DNA of 64,000 nt from Gordonia sp. UBA7599 (GCA_002477755.1 DLKD01000034.1:1-64000); one strand, 5' to 3'; shown: positions 42,730-52,806, counted from the first letter of the stretch. Notes: generated from the letters alone by a model not told the origin. Made by a program: numbers and translations.

Positions 42730-44592
42730 ATGTGTGGAATCGTCGGGTACGTCGGCAAGCGCCAGGCGCTGGGCATCGTGGTCGATGCATTGCGCCGGAT
42801 GGAGTACCGCGGATATGACTCCGCCGGAGTCGCGATCCTCGACGGTCACGGGGGTCTCGTCGTCGAAAAGAAGGCCGGCCGGCTGGAGAACCTCGACAAG
42901 CAGATCGCGCTGGTCGGCGCCGACACGCTGACCGGCACCACCGGCATGGGCCACACCCGCTGGGCCACCCACGGCAAGCCCACCGACCGCAACGCCCACC
43001 CGCACCTGTCTGCCGACGGCAAGATCGCCGTCGTGCACAACGGCATCATCGAGAACTACGCCCCGCTGCGGGCCGAGCTCGAATCACTGGGCGTCGACTT
43101 CAACTCCGACACCGATACCGAGACGGCCGTCCACTCGCTGCAGCGCGCCTACTCCTCGGGAGAGACCGCCGGTGATTTCGTCGCCAGCGCCTACGCCGTG
43201 CTGCGCCGGCTCGAGGGCGCGTTCACCCTGGTCTTCACCCATGCCGACCACCCCGACACCATCGTCGCCGCGCGCCGGTCGACACCGCTGGTGGTCGGCG
43301 TTGGCGACGGTGAGATGTTCGTCGGCTCCGACGTGACCGCGTTCATCGAGCACACCCGCGACGCCGTGGAGCTCGGCCAGGACGAGGTCGTCGTCATCAC
43401 CGCGGACTCGTACACGATCACCGATTTCGACGGTGAGCCGCGCAGCGGCAAGCCCTTCCATATCGACTGGGACCTCGCCGCCGCCGAGAAGGGCGGATAC
43501 GACTACTTCATGGTCAAGGAGATCGCCGAGCAGCCCGATGCGCTGACCAACACACTGATGGGGCATCTGCGCGACGGGCAGATCATCCTCGACGAACAGC
43601 GCATCTCCGACGACGAACTGCGCGAGGTCTCCAAGGTGTTCGTCGTGGCCTGCGGCACCGCCTACCACGCCGGGATGCTCGCCAAGTACGCCATCGAGCA
43701 CTGGACGCGCCTGCCCGTCGAGGTGGAGCTGGCCAGCGAGTTCCGCTACCGCGACCCGGTGCTGGACCGCTCGACGCTCGTCGTCGCGATCTCGCAGTCC
43801 GGCGAGACTGCCGACACCCTGGAGGCGGTGCGCCACGCGAAGGATCAGAACGCCCGTGTGCTGGCCATCTGCAACACCAACGGCGCCCAGATCCCGCGCG
43901 AGTCCGACGCCGTGCTCTACACGCACGCCGGCCCGGAGATCGGCGTCGCGTCCACCAAGTGCTTCCTGGCGCAGATCGTCGCGGCCTACCTCGTCGGGCT
44001 GGCCCTGGCGCAGGCACGCGGAACCAAGTTCACCGATGAGATCACGCGCGAGTTCCACGATATGGAGGCCGCCGCCGCGGCCGTCGAGGACATGCTCGAC
44101 ACGATGGAGCCGGTGCGGGAACTGGCCCGCACGATGGCCGACCGCGACACGGTCCTGTTCCTCGGGCGCCACGTCGGCTACCCGGTGGCACTGGAAGGTG
44201 CGCTCAAGCTCAAGGAGCTGGCCTACATCCATGCGGAGGGCTTCGCCGCCGGCGAACTCAAGCACGGGCCGATCGCGCTCATCGAGGCCGGGCTGCCGGT
44301 GTTCGTGGTGATGCCGTCGCCGGAGGGTCGTGCGGTGCTGCACTCGAAGATGGTCAGCAACATCCGCGAGGTCCAGGCGCGCGGCGCCGAGACCATCGTG
44401 ATCGCCGAGGCCGACGACGAGTCCGCGCGCGCCGTCGCCGACCACTTCATTCCGATCCCGCACATCTCCACGCTGCTGCAGCCCCTGGTGTCGACCATCC
44501 CGTTGCAGGTTTTCGCGGCGACCGTCGCCGACGAGCGCGGCTACGACGTCGACAAGCCGCGCAATCTTGCGAAGTCCGTCACGGTCGAATAG
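42730..44592 (+). CDS. glmS: Glutamine-fructose-6-phosphate aminotransferase (isomerizing)
   Basis: GlmS makes glucosamine-6-phosphate from fructose-6-phosphate and glutamine, feeding GlmM. The N-terminal nucleophile Cys2 is in MCGIVGYVG, with HTRWATHG and HNGIIENY in the glutaminase domain. Two SIS sugar-isomerase domains follow (VACGTAYHAG, SQSGETADT, and the C-terminal tail DVDKPRNLAKSVTVE). The 620-residue length is standard. Confidence 0.98.
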   Translation: MCGIVGYVGKRQALGIVVDALRRMEYRGYDSAGVAILDGHGGLVVEKKAGRLENLDKQIALVGADTLTGTTGMGHTRWATHGKPTDRNAHPHLSADGKIAVVHNGIIENYAPLRAELESLGVDFNSDTDTETAVHSLQRAYSSGETAGDFVASAYAVLRRLEGAFTLVFTHADHPDTIVAARRSTPLVVGVGDGEMFVGSDVTAFIEHTRDAVELGQDEVVVITADSYTITDFDGEPRSGKPFHIDWDLAAAEKGGYDYFMVKEIAEQPDALTNTLMGHLRDGQIILDEQRISDDELREVSKVFVVACGTAYHAGMLAKYAIEHWTRLPVEVELASEFRYRDPVLDRSTLVVAISQSGETADTLEAVRHAKDQNARVLAICNTNGAQIPRESDAVLYTHAGPEIGVASTKCFLAQIVAAYLVGLALAQARGTKFTDEITREFHDMEAAAAAVEDMLDTMEPVRELARTMADRDTVLFLGRHVGYPVALEGALKLKELAYIHAEGFAAGELKHGPIALIEAGLPVFVVMPSPEGRAVLHSKMVSNIREVQARGAETIVIAEADDESARAVADHFIPIPHISTLLQPLVSTIPLQVFAATVADERGYDVDKPRNLAKSVTVE

Positions 44593-44599
44593 CACCCTC

Positions 44600-46042
44600 G
44601 TGCACTATCCCACCGTCGCCCAGATCCGCGCTGCCGAGCAGGCCACCGGGCTGCTGGCAAACGGCGTCCTCATGGGCCGGGCGGCGCACGGGTTGGCGTC
44701 GGCCATCATCAACGCGCTGCGCGACGGTGGCGTGTATGGCCGTCGGGTCGGACTGGTCGTCGGCTCCGGTGACAACGGTGGCGACGCCCTCTACGCCGGC
44801 GCCATCCTTGCCCGCCGCGGTGCCGCGGTGTCGGCGGTGCTGCTTGCGCCTGAGCGCGCACACGACGGCGGACTCGCTGCCCTGCGCGGCGCCGGCGGTC
44901 GTGTCGTCGACGCCTTCGGGCCGCTCGATGTGATCGTCGACGGGGTGGTGGGCATCGGCGGCTCCGGTCCGTTGCGCCCGAACGCCGCGTCGGTATTCGA
45001 CGCGGTGCGCGCGCACTGCCCGTCGGCGCTGGTCGTCGCTGTGGACGTCCCATCCGGTGTCGACGCCGACACCGGCGTCGTGAACGACTCGGCCGTGCGC
45101 GCCGACCTCACCGTGACTTTCGGTGTGCCGCGGCGCGCCCACGTCCTGGCCGCGCCGCAGTGCGGTCGGGTCGTCGTCGTAGACATCGGGCTGGGACAGG
45201 ACCCCGGGCACGACGCCGAGCTGGTGTCGCTGTCCGACGAGCAGGTCGGTGCGGCGTGGCCGGTGCCCGGCCCGTTCGACGACAAGTACCGGCAGGGAGT
45301 CGTCGGGATCGTCGCGGGGTCGGCCACCTATCCCGGGGCGGCGCTGTTGTGCACCGGAGCCGCGGTCGCTGCGACGTCGGGGATGACGCGCTACGTCGGC
45401 CCGGCGGCCACGGCCGTCGTCGACCGGTACCCGGAAGTCGTGGCAGTGTCCGACGTGGCTGACGCGGGGAAGGTGCAGGCGTGGGTCGTGGGCCCCGGCC
45501 TCGGCACCGACGACACCGCACTGGACCGCCTGCGCACCGTTCTGGCTGCGGACGTCCCCGTCCTCGTCGATGCCGACGGCATCACCCTGCTGGCGGCCCA
45601 TCGCGATCTGCTGGCCCACCGCAGCGCGCCGACGCTGCTCACCCCGCACGCCGGGGAGTTCGCCCGGCTGACCGGGGAGCCCCTCGGTGCCGACCGGGTG
45701 GCCGCGGTCACCGCCTGTGCTGCCGACCTCGGTGCAACAGTACTGTTGAAGGGCCGAGCGACGCTGATCGCTGCGGGGGATGGCGCTGTCCTGGTCAACG
45801 AGGCCGGATCGTCGTGGGCGGCGACCGCCGGATCGGGCGATGTGCTGTCGGGGATCATCGGCGCATTGTTGGCCACCGGGCTGCCCGCGAACGTCGCCGC
45901 GGCCATGGGAGCGCGCGCTCACAGTGTTGCCGCACACATTGCCGCGGGGTCCCCCGGGGCGCCGATCGGGGCATCCGGGCTGGTAGCGGCCATCAGCGAT
46001 GCGATTCGGCGGTTGCGGGCCCAAGCCGGGGCGAAGTCGTAA
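44600..46042 (+). CDS. nnr: Bifunctional NAD(P)H-hydrate epimerase/dehydratase
   Basis: This enzyme repairs hydrated NAD(P)H. The N-terminal epimerase domain (about residues 1-210) shows GSGDNGGDALYAG and VAVDVPSGVDADTG. The C-terminal ADP/ATP-dependent dehydratase domain (about residues 215-475) has GPGLGTDD, LTPHAGEFARLTG and the nucleotide loop TAGSGDVLSGIIGALLA. GTG 44600 lies 7 nt after glmS. Confidence 0.93.
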   Translation: MHYPTVAQIRAAEQATGLLANGVLMGRAAHGLASAIINALRDGGVYGRRVGLVVGSGDNGGDALYAGAILARRGAAVSAVLLAPERAHDGGLAALRGAGGRVVDAFGPLDVIVDGVVGIGGSGPLRPNAASVFDAVRAHCPSALVVAVDVPSGVDADTGVVNDSAVRADLTVTFGVPRRAHVLAAPQCGRVVVVDIGLGQDPGHDAELVSLSDEQVGAAWPVPGPFDDKYRQGVVGIVAGSATYPGAALLCTGAAVAATSGMTRYVGPAATAVVDRYPEVVAVSDVADAGKVQAWVVGPGLGTDDTALDRLRTVLAADVPVLVDADGITLLAAHRDLLAHRSAPTLLTPHAGEFARLTGEPLGADRVAAVTACAADLGATVLLKGRATLIAAGDGAVLVNEAGSSWAATAGSGDVLSGIIGALLATGLPANVAAAMGARAHSVAAHIAAGSPGAPIGASGLVAAISDAIRRLRAQAGAKS

Positions 46043-46073
46043 TCTCGCGCGGATCTGAGACAATATCTTCTCG

Positions 46074-47219
46074 ATGCAATCATCTGTCGGCACCACCTCC
46101 ATGGGCACCGCCATCGTCGATCTGGCGGCGATCACCCACAACCTCCGCGTCGTCACCGACGTCGCGGGGGTGGGTGCGCTCGCCGTCGTGAAGGCAAACG
46201 GCTACGGACACGGTGCGCTGCCCGTCGCGCGCGCCCTCGTCGAGGCCGGTGTCGTCGGACTCGGGGTCTCCCAGGTGGCCGAGGCCCTCGCGCTGCGCGA
46301 GGGTGGGATCACCGCGCCCGTGACCGCCTGGTTGCACGTCCCCGACACCGATTTCGAGGCTGCGATCGCCGGCGGCGTGGACATTGCTGTTTCCTCGCCG
46401 CGCCAACTCGACGCCGTCGTCGACGCCGCCGCACGTCGCGGTGAACCGGCGACGCTGACCGTCAAGGTCGACACCGGGATGAACCGCAGCGGCGTGGGAT
46501 GGGCCGAGTGGGAGGTCTTCATCGAGGCATTCGCCCGTGCACATGCCGCCGGTGCCGTCGCATTGCGCGGGGTGATGGCGCACCTTGCGTGCAGCGACGA
46601 ACCTGACCACCCCGCCAACGATGCGCAGGCCGCCGGGTTGCGCGCGGCCGTCGCAGACCTGGCCGCGGTCGGCGGTGTCCCCGAATTGGTGCACCTGGCG
46701 AATTCGCCCGCGGCGCTGACCCGTCCCGACCTGGCTTTCGACGCGGTGCGCCCAGGGGTCGCCCTGTACGGCCTCAATCCGGTGCCGAACCACAGCGATG
46801 CACCGCTGATCCCGGCGATGACGTTGCGCAGCGAGGTATCGCTCGTCAAACGGGTGGCCGCCGGTGGGGGCGTCTCGTACGGCCTCACCTACGTGGCGCC
46901 CGCTGACACGGTCGTCGGGATCGTCCCAGTCGGCTACGCCGACGGTGTGCCCCGAGCACTGTCGGGAAAGTTGCGCGTGCGGATCAACGGGCGTGACTTC
47001 CCCGGGATCGGGCGGATGTGTATGGACCAGTTCGTCGTCGACCTCGGACCGGACGGGGGCGGCGTCACCGAAGGTGACGAGGTCGAACTGTTTGGAACCG
47101 GCGCAGATGACGCCCCCACCGCGGGCGAATGGGCGGAGATGAGCGACACCATCGACTACGAGATCATCACCGGCATCGGCGGGCGCATCGCCCGCCGCTA
47201 CGTGGGCGGGCAGTCGTGA
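46074..47219 (+). CDS. alr: Alanine racemase
   Basis: The PLP enzyme interconverts L- and D-alanine for peptidoglycan. Lys40 in AVVKANGYGHG binds PLP, and the second catalytic residue is the Tyr of GGVSYGLTYVAP. Position between nnr and tsaE is the usual actinobacterial order. The start is ATG 46074, with an alternative ATG 27 nt downstream. Confidence 0.97.
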   Translation: MQSSVGTTSMGTAIVDLAAITHNLRVVTDVAGVGALAVVKANGYGHGALPVARALVEAGVVGLGVSQVAEALALREGGITAPVTAWLHVPDTDFEAAIAGGVDIAVSSPRQLDAVVDAAARRGEPATLTVKVDTGMNRSGVGWAEWEVFIEAFARAHAAGAVALRGVMAHLACSDEPDHPANDAQAAGLRAAVADLAAVGGVPELVHLANSPAALTRPDLAFDAVRPGVALYGLNPVPNHSDAPLIPAMTLRSEVSLVKRVAAGGGVSYGLTYVAPADTVVGIVPVGYADGVPRALSGKLRVRINGRDFPGIGRMCMDQFVVDLGPDGGGVTEGDEVELFGTGADDAPTAGEWAEMSDTIDYEIITGIGGRIARRYVGGQS

Positions 47220-48412
47220 TGGCGCGTGGACGCGGGGTGCGGGCCGATATCGCCCTCGACGATGAGGAGCCGATGATCCGGCGCCGCAAGGCCAGTGCGG
47301 GGGTCTCGATGCTCGGCAGCCTCGCGGCGACCGGCGTCACCCGGCAGGTGACGCAGGCGCGCGCGGGGTTGGACGACCCGTTCGCCGACATCCGGTTCGA
47401 TTCGATGTACCGCGAGCCCGACCGCTGCGTCATCACCGACGACGGTGTGCGCCTGGCCGCCCGCGTCGTCAACGACGTCGACGATCCCGATCTGACGGTC
47501 GTATTCGTGCACGGATTCTCGTTGCGGATGAGTTCCTGGTACTTCCAGCGCACCGCGCTCGCGCCAACCTGGGGCGAGCGGACCCGACTGGTGTTCTACG
47601 ACCACCGTGGGCACGGTCGCAGCGATGCGGCGCCGCCGCAGACGATGACGATGAGCCAGCTCGGCGACGACCTGGCACTGGTGCTGCGGGCACTTGCGCC
47701 GACGGGTCCCGTCGTCGTCGTCGGGCATTCGATGGGTGGCATGGCGACGATGGCGCTGGCCCGTCGGCATCCCGCGCTGTTCGCACCAGGTGGCCGGGTC
47801 GTCGGCGTCGGGTTGGTGGCCACGGCCGCACGCGGGATCACCGAGGCCGGGGTGGGCGAGGGCCTCCAGAATCCGGTGATCAACGCGTTCCGTCTCGCGG
47901 TGCGGCGTGCGCCCTGGTTCATCCAGGCGGGCCGGACACGTGCCCGCCGCGCACTGGAGCCGGTCCTGCTCGCGGCCAGTTTCGGGCCCGACTTCTACAG
48001 TCCGGCGACGGCGCGGGCGGTCGAGCGGATGATCCGCCAGACTCCGCTGGAAACGATCGTCGGATTCCTCCACGTCCTGGAGGTGCACGACGAGTCGGCT
48101 GCGCTCCCGGTGCTGGCGACGGTGCCCAGCGTCGTCGTGTGCGGCGACGAGGACTGCATGACGCCGTTCCAGAACTCGTACTCGCTGTACGGGTCGCTGG
48201 GGGAGAAGTGCCGGCTGACCATCATCCAGGGGGCCGGTCACATGGTCGCCATGGAGCGCCCGACCGAGGTCGACGAGATCCTGGACGGGCTGATCACCCG
48301 CGTGCGCGAAGAGCTCGCCTCCCGCGAACCGGTTGAGCATCCCGTCATCGTCGAACCGGTCGTAGAGCCGGAGCCGGTGCGCCGCCGCTGGTGGCAGCGA
48401 AGGCAGCGGTGA
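47216..48412 (+). CDS. Alpha/beta-hydrolase
   Basis: This hydrolase of about 398 residues is found between alr and tsaE in many actinobacteria. It has VVFVHGFSLRMSSW (oxyanion), YDHRGHGRSD, the nucleophile elbow VVGHSMGGMATMALA and the C-terminal His in GAGHMVAMERP. The C-terminus carries a Pro/Val/Glu-rich tail ending in a basic cluster. The substrate is unknown. It starts at the GTG overlapping the alr stop, or the adjacent ATG 47219. Confidence 0.88.
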   Translation: MMARGRGVRADIALDDEEPMIRRRKASAGVSMLGSLAATGVTRQVTQARAGLDDPFADIRFDSMYREPDRCVITDDGVRLAARVVNDVDDPDLTVVFVHGFSLRMSSWYFQRTALAPTWGERTRLVFYDHRGHGRSDAAPPQTMTMSQLGDDLALVLRALAPTGPVVVVGHSMGGMATMALARRHPALFAPGGRVVGVGLVATAARGITEAGVGEGLQNPVINAFRLAVRRAPWFIQAGRTRARRALEPVLLAASFGPDFYSPATARAVERMIRQTPLETIVGFLHVLEVHDESAALPVLATVPSVVVCGDEDCMTPFQNSYSLYGSLGEKCRLTIIQGAGHMVAMERPTEVDEILDGLITRVREELASREPVEHPVIVEPVVEPEPVRRRWWQRRQR

Positions 48413-48891
48413 CCGCCGAATCGGGCAGTGCCGTACTGCCCGACGTCGCCGACACTGAAGAGTTCGGTGCGTCGCTGGCCGCGACGTTGCGGGCCGGCGA
48501 CCTGGTGATCCTCGACGGTCCTCTGGGCGCAGGGAAAACGGCGATGGCCCGGGGCATCGGCGCCGGGCTGGGCGTGCTCGGCCGCGTGACGTCGCCGACG
48601 TTTGTGATCGCCCGCGCCCACCGGTCGGCCGATCCCACCCGCCCGGGCATGGTCCACGTCGACGCCTACCGTCTGGGGGGCGGAGCTGACGACGCCGCGT
48701 CGGTGAACACCGCGATCCTCGACGAACTCGATGCACTGGACCTTGACACCGATCTCGCCGACTCGGTCGTGGTCGTCGAATGGGGTGCCGGGGTGGCCGA
48801 GCGTCTGGCCGGGCGGCACCTGTTGGTGCGGTTGTCGCGCGAACCGGAATCGGATGTGCGCACCGTGAGTTGGGAGTGGGCCGGTGACTGA
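48409..48891 (+). CDS. tsaE: tRNA threonylcarbamoyladenosine biosynthesis ATPase TsaE
   Basis: TsaE is the ATPase partner of TsaD/TsaB in forming t6A37 of ANN-decoding tRNAs. The Walker A LDGPLGAGKTAMARG, SPTFVIAR and the VEWGAGVAERL segment are diagnostic. It has 160 residues, from a GTG overlapping the hydrolase stop. Confidence 0.95.
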   Translation: MTAESGSAVLPDVADTEEFGASLAATLRAGDLVILDGPLGAGKTAMARGIGAGLGVLGRVTSPTFVIARAHRSADPTRPGMVHVDAYRLGGGADDAASVNTAILDELDALDLDTDLADSVVVVEWGAGVAERLAGRHLLVRLSREPESDVRTVSWEWAGD

Positions 48892-49603
48892 GCGGCGGGT
48901 TCTCGTGATCGACACCGCGACCCACGCCGTGGTCACCGGGTTGGCGGCGGTCACCGCGTCGGGCGCCCGCGAGGTGTCTTCGCGGGTGGTGGCCGATGAG
49001 CGTCGCCACGCCGAGACGCTGACGACGTTGATGGCCGATTGCCTGCTGGAGGCGGGCTGGGACGGTGCCGACTTGGACGCTGTCGTCGTGGGCTGCGGAC
49101 CGGGCCCGTTCACCGGGCTGCGCGTCGGAATGGCGACGGCTGCCGCGTACGGCGATGCGCTGGGGATTCCGGTGTACGGAGTGTGCAGTCTTGATGCCAT
49201 CGCCGCCGTGGCGGTTCGGGAGAGCGGGACGCGGTCGGTCCTCGTCGTGACCGACGCGCGACGGCGAGAGGTCTATTGGGCGCGCTTTCTCGACGGTGAG
49301 TGCGTTGCCGGACCGGGAGTCATCGCGCCGGCCGTGCTCGTCGACGAACTCGCGGGTGAGCAGATCGACCTCGTCGCGGGGGTGCCAGCGCTGCTGAGTG
49401 GTGGTCGAGTGCCAGGTGAGGCGCTAGCCGAGCTCGGTGTATCGATATCCCGTGACTGTGGTCCTGACGTCGTCAGCCTCGCCACGATCGCCGCTGACGC
49501 GGTGCTGGCCGGTGCCGAGCCCGATCCGCTGCTGCCGCTATATCTGCGCCGCCCCGATGCCGTCGAACTCGCTGATCAGAAGAAGAAGCGGGCGCGCGCA
49601 TGA
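48884..49603 (+). CDS. tsaB: tRNA threonylcarbamoyladenosine biosynthesis protein TsaB
   Basis: TsaB is the non-catalytic ASKHA-fold partner of TsaD. The N-terminus LVIDTATHAVVTGLA and the GCGPGPFTGLRVGMATA motif identify it. The 239-residue protein overlaps tsaE by 8 nt and rimI by 4 nt, in the conserved order tsaE-tsaB-rimI-tsaD. Confidence 0.95.
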   Translation: MTERRVLVIDTATHAVVTGLAAVTASGAREVSSRVVADERRHAETLTTLMADCLLEAGWDGADLDAVVVGCGPGPFTGLRVGMATAAAYGDALGIPVYGVCSLDAIAAVAVRESGTRSVLVVTDARRREVYWARFLDGECVAGPGVIAPAVLVDELAGEQIDLVAGVPALLSGGRVPGEALAELGVSISRDCGPDVVSLATIAADAVLAGAEPDPLLPLYLRRPDAVELADQKKKRARA

Positions 49604-50094
49604 CGCTGATCGACGAACTGAAGTTGGCCGACGTCGCACGGTGTGCGGAGTTGGAGCAGCAGCTGTTCGCCGACGAGTCTCCGTGGTCGGCGGCGGCCTT
49701 TCGAGCCGAGATCAAAGCGCCCTACAACCGCTATTTCGCTGCCCGCGAGGCTTTGGGCGGCACCCCGATTGGATACGCGGGCATCTCGATCCTCGGAAGT
49801 GCCGACGACCACGAATGCGAGATCCACACCATCGCGGTGGACTTGACGCACCGCGGCCAGGGGATCGGGCGCGCACTGCTCGAGGAGATGCTGGCCGTGG
49901 CCGATGTGCGCGACGCGCCGGTGTTCCTGGAGGTCCGCGTCGACAACGACCCGGCGATCGGGCTGTACGAGAGTGTCGGGTTCACCAGATGCGGTGTGCG
50001 CAAGGGGTACTACCAACCGTCGGGGGCCGACGCGTACACGATGATCCGTCCCAGCGCTGGGAGTCAGAAGATGCCGGAGGACCCCGATGCCTGA
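49600..50094 (+). CDS. rimI: Ribosomal protein S18 alanine N-acetyltransferase
   Basis: This GNAT enzyme (164 residues) is named from motif and position. It has [24 protein letters not shown] with the acetyl-CoA loop and [19 protein letters not shown]. Its true targets in actinobacteria may be broader than S18. It overlaps tsaB and tsaD on either side. Confidence 0.92.
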   Translation: MTLIDELKLADVARCAELEQQLFADESPWSAAAFRAEIKAPYNRYFAAREALGGTPIGYAGISILGSADDHECEIHTIAVDLTHRGQGIGRALLEEMLAVADVRDAPVFLEVRVDNDPAIGLYESVGFTRCGVRKGYYQPSGADAYTMIRPSAGSQKMPEDPDA

Positions 50095-51139
50095 ACCGCT
50101 GATCGTGATGGGCATCGAGAGCTCGTGCGACGAGACCGGCGTCGGGATCGTGGCGTGGGATCCCGACGCCGACGGCGGCCCGCTGCGGCTGCTGGCCGAC
50201 GAGGTGGCCTCCTCGGTCGCCGAGCACGCCCGCTACGGCGGCGTCGTGCCCGAGGTCGCCTCTCGTGCGCACCTGGAGGCCATGGTGCCGACGATGCGCC
50301 GAGCGCTGGCCGCCGCGGGGATCGATAAGCCCGATGCGATCGCGGTGACGATCGGCCCGGGCCTGGCCGGGGCGCTGCTCGTCGGCGTCGCCGCAGCCAA
50401 GGCGTATGCCCTGGCCTGGGACGTGCCGCTGTACGCGGTGAACCACCTCGGCGGGCACGTCGCGGTCGACACGTTGGAGCACGGGCCGATGCCGCCGTGC
50501 ATTGCGCTGCTGGTCTCCGGCGGGCACACGCACCTGTTGCGCGTCACCGACCTGGGGGAGCCGATCGAGGAACTTGGCACCACCGTCGACGATGCCGCCG
50601 GTGAGGCGTTCGACAAGGTCGCGCGGTTGTTGGGCCTGGGCTATCCGGGTGGACCGGCCATCGACGAGCTGGCGCGCGACGGCGACCCCACCGCGATCGC
50701 CTTTCCCCGAGGGATGACCGGTCCGCGGGATGCGCGGTACGACTTCTCGTTCTCCGGGTTGAAGACAGCCGTCGCACGCTACGTGGAGGGGTGCGAGCGC
50801 CGCGGCGAGGACGTGCCGCTGGCCGACGTCGCGGCCTCGTTCCAAGAGGCGGTCGCCGATGTGTTGACGCTCAAGGCGTTGCGGGCGTGCGAGGACTTCG
50901 GGGTGTCGACGCTGGTGTTGGGGGGCGGAGCGACCGCCAACTCCCGCATCCGGTCGTTGGCGCAGGAGCGTTGCGATGCCGCGGGCATCGAATTGCGGGT
51001 GCCCAAGCCGCGGTTGTGCACCGACAACGGCGTGATGATCGCGACCCTGGGCGCGCACGTTATCGCCGGCGGCGCGGAGCCGTCGCCGCTGACCGTCGCT
51101 ACCGACCCGGCGATGTCGGTGCAGATCAGCGCCTACTGA
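50087..51139 (+). CDS. tsaD: tRNA N6-threonylcarbamoyladenosine synthase catalytic subunit TsaD
   Basis: TsaD transfers the threonylcarbamoyl group to A37 of tRNA. The metal-binding histidines are in [56 protein letters not shown] and [11 protein letters not shown] are the family blocks. The length of 350 residues is normal. Its stop is followed immediately by the repeat-filled convergent gap. Confidence 0.97.
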   Translation: MPEPLIVMGIESSCDETGVGIVAWDPDADGGPLRLLADEVASSVAEHARYGGVVPEVASRAHLEAMVPTMRRALAAAGIDKPDAIAVTIGPGLAGALLVGVAAAKAYALAWDVPLYAVNHLGGHVAVDTLEHGPMPPCIALLVSGGHTHLLRVTDLGEPIEELGTTVDDAAGEAFDKVARLLGLGYPGGPAIDELARDGDPTAIAFPRGMTGPRDARYDFSFSGLKTAVARYVEGCERRGEDVPLADVAASFQEAVADVLTLKALRACEDFGVSTLVLGGGATANSRIRSLAQERCDAAGIELRVPKPRLCTDNGVMIATLGAHVIAGGAEPSPLTVATDPAMSVQISAY

Positions 51140-51140
51140 C

Positions 51141-51218
51141 TCCCGACTGGGCCCCACTCCATCGCCGAGTGGGCAATGGAATCCGCCGACTGGGCCCGAT
51201 TTCAACGCCGAGTGGGCA
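51141..51218. repeat. Four-unit 21/22-bp-phased repeat between convergent genes
   Basis: Cores of the type CGCCGACTGGGCCC and CGCCGAGTGGGCA alternate, starting near 51141, 51163, 51184 and 51206 (spacing 22, 21, 22). The result is two 43-bp direct repeats filling the whole gap between tsaD and the SpeE-like gene. The core resembles the eccC-internal and 20626-20677 repeats. Confidence 0.85.
51153..51173. terminator. Hairpin within the tsaD downstream repeat
   Basis: CCCACTC (51153-51159) and GAGTGGG (51167-51173) can pair across a 7-nt loop. It lies 14 nt beyond the tsaD stop and between convergent genes, so it may end transcription from one or both sides. The second repeat copy pairs more weakly. 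Confidence 0.4.
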
Positions 51219-51219
51219 G

Positions 51220-52806
51220 TCAGTACTGCTTCCACTCGTCCTGGGCGTAGCGCAGAATGCGAGGGTCCATCAGCGTCGACGGCGGTAGCTGAAGCGGCGG
51301 ACGGTCGCGCGGGAAGACTTGGGCGGCACGGAGCTCGTCGTCGGAGAGGAATCTCGTCGGCGCCACCGGCGCCATTCGCAACGTCGGTTTGGTGCGCGCG
51401 GCGAGGAAGAAGCCCCAGTCGCCGAATGACGGGACGTCGACGTGGTACGGCAGCACCGTCAGACCGGCGTCGGCGAGGGTCGCGCCGATGCACCAGAAGG
51501 AGCGCGGCGCAAAGTACGGTGACCCGGCCTGCACTGTGACGACGCCGCCGGGCGCGAGGTGAGCGGCGACGAGCGCATAGAACTCGGTCGAATAGAGCTT
51601 GGCCGTCGCGGTCTCGTCGGGGTCGGGCAGGTCGACGATGATCGCGTCGAACTTCTCGTCGGTGGTCCGCAGCCAGTTGAATGCATCGGCAGCGATCACG
51701 CGGGCACGGGAATCGGTCATTGAACCGCGATTGAGTCTGGTCAGGCGCGAGTCGGTCTGTGCGAGCCGGATTATCACCGGGTCGAGCTCGACGAGGGTGA
51801 CCGATTCCGTCGGGTAGGTCAGCACCTCGCGCAGCGCGAGTCCGTCCCCGGCGCCGAGGATCAGCACCCGGCGAGGACGGTTGGCCATCGCAGGATGAAC
51901 CAGTGACTCGTGATAGCGATACTCGTCTGGTGAGGCGAACTGGAGGTCTCCGTTGAGGAACAGGCGAATGTCTTCGGCTCCGCGCAGGGAAGGGGCCGAG
52001 GTCATCACGATCTCCTGGTAGGGAGTTCGCTGTGCGAACACGATGGGATCGCGGTAGAGCGCTTGGCGCGCGGTGACTTCGAATGTGCCCGAGTACGCGA
52101 ACGCGGCGACGAGGAGCGTGATCACCGTCGTCGCCCCGGCGCCGACTGCCGCCAGCCCTCGTCGCGACAGGTCGCGCCGAAACAGCACGACGACCAGCAG
52201 GACTCCGGCGACGGCGTTGATGAGGCCGACGACGATCGCCCCGCGCAGCTGCCCGAACGCAGGTAGAAGGAGGAACGGAAAGGCGAGTCCGCCGAGCAGC
52301 GCACCGATGTAGTCGGCGGCAAACAGGTCGGCGACCGCCGAACCGGCGTCTTGGCGTCGAATCCGTTGCAGCAGCACCATCAACAGCGGGATCTCCGCGC
52401 CGATGAGCAGGCCCAGGACGAACGCGACGACGACCAGTGCCGCGGTGTAGAGGGATAGGTAGGCGAAGGCGGCGTACAACGCCATGACCGACAAACCGCC
52501 GAGCAGTGCCAGCGTGAGTTCAACGGCGGCAAACCACGTGACCGGCCATCGCTGGAGAGGTTTGGCCGACAGAGATCCGATGCCCATCGCGAACACCATG
52601 ACGGCCAGCACGATGGAGGCCTGGGTCGCGGTATTGCCGATCAGGAAGGAGCCCAGCGATACCAGGGCCAACTCGTAGACGAGTCCGCAGGCGGCGCAGA
52701 GGAATACGACGGCGAGCAGTGTCGCGCGCGCGAGCCGCCGACGGCCCGCGCGCGGGGACGCAGGTCCGGCGTCGGCGCCGATGGTGTCAGAGGATGGCGG
52801 CAGCAA
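51220..52806 (-). CDS. Membrane-bound spermidine synthase-like protein
   Basis: This 528-residue fusion has about seven N-terminal transmembrane segments (residues ~30-255) followed by a spermidine-synthase-like Rossmann domain. The SAM-type motif is VLILGAGDGLALREVL and the catalytic region VDLPDPDETATAKLYSTEFY. In soluble aminopropyltransferases the corresponding loop begins with D-x-x-D/S; here DLPDPDE keeps acidic residues. The start appears to be TTG 52806, overlapping the DUF350 gene by 20 nt. It is the last gene of the DUF4178 module. Confidence 0.85.
   Translation of the reverse strand: MLPPSSDTIGADAGPASPRAGRRRLARATLLAVVFLCAACGLVYELALVSLGSFLIGNTATQASIVLAVMVFAMGIGSLSAKPLQRWPVTWFAAVELTLALLGGLSVMALYAAFAYLSLYTAALVVVAFVLGLLIGAEIPLLMVLLQRIRRQDAGSAVADLFAADYIGALLGGLAFPFLLLPAFGQLRGAIVVGLINAVAGVLLVVVLFRRDLSRRGLAAVGAGATTVITLLVAAFAYSGTFEVTARQALYRDPIVFAQRTPYQEIVMTSAPSLRGAEDIRLFLNGDLQFASPDEYRYHESLVHPAMANRPRRVLILGAGDGLALREVLTYPTESVTLVELDPVIIRLAQTDSRLTRLNRGSMTDSRARVIAADAFNWLRTTDEKFDAIIVDLPDPDETATAKLYSTEFYALVAAHLAPGGVVTVQAGSPYFAPRSFWCIGATLADAGLTVLPYHVDVPSFGDWGFFLAARTKPTLRMAPVAPTRFLSDDELRAAQVFPRDRPPLQLPPSTLMDPRILRYAQDEWKQY

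Noticed and set aside
43084..44595. 503-codon minus-strand ORF opposite glmS
   Set aside because: It is antisense of a fully conserved glmS, with low-complexity Asp/His/Gly/Arg composition.
47198..49009. 603-codon minus-strand ORF opposite the hydrolase-tsaE genes
   Set aside because: It is antisense to two well-supported genes, with Arg/Pro/His-rich composition.
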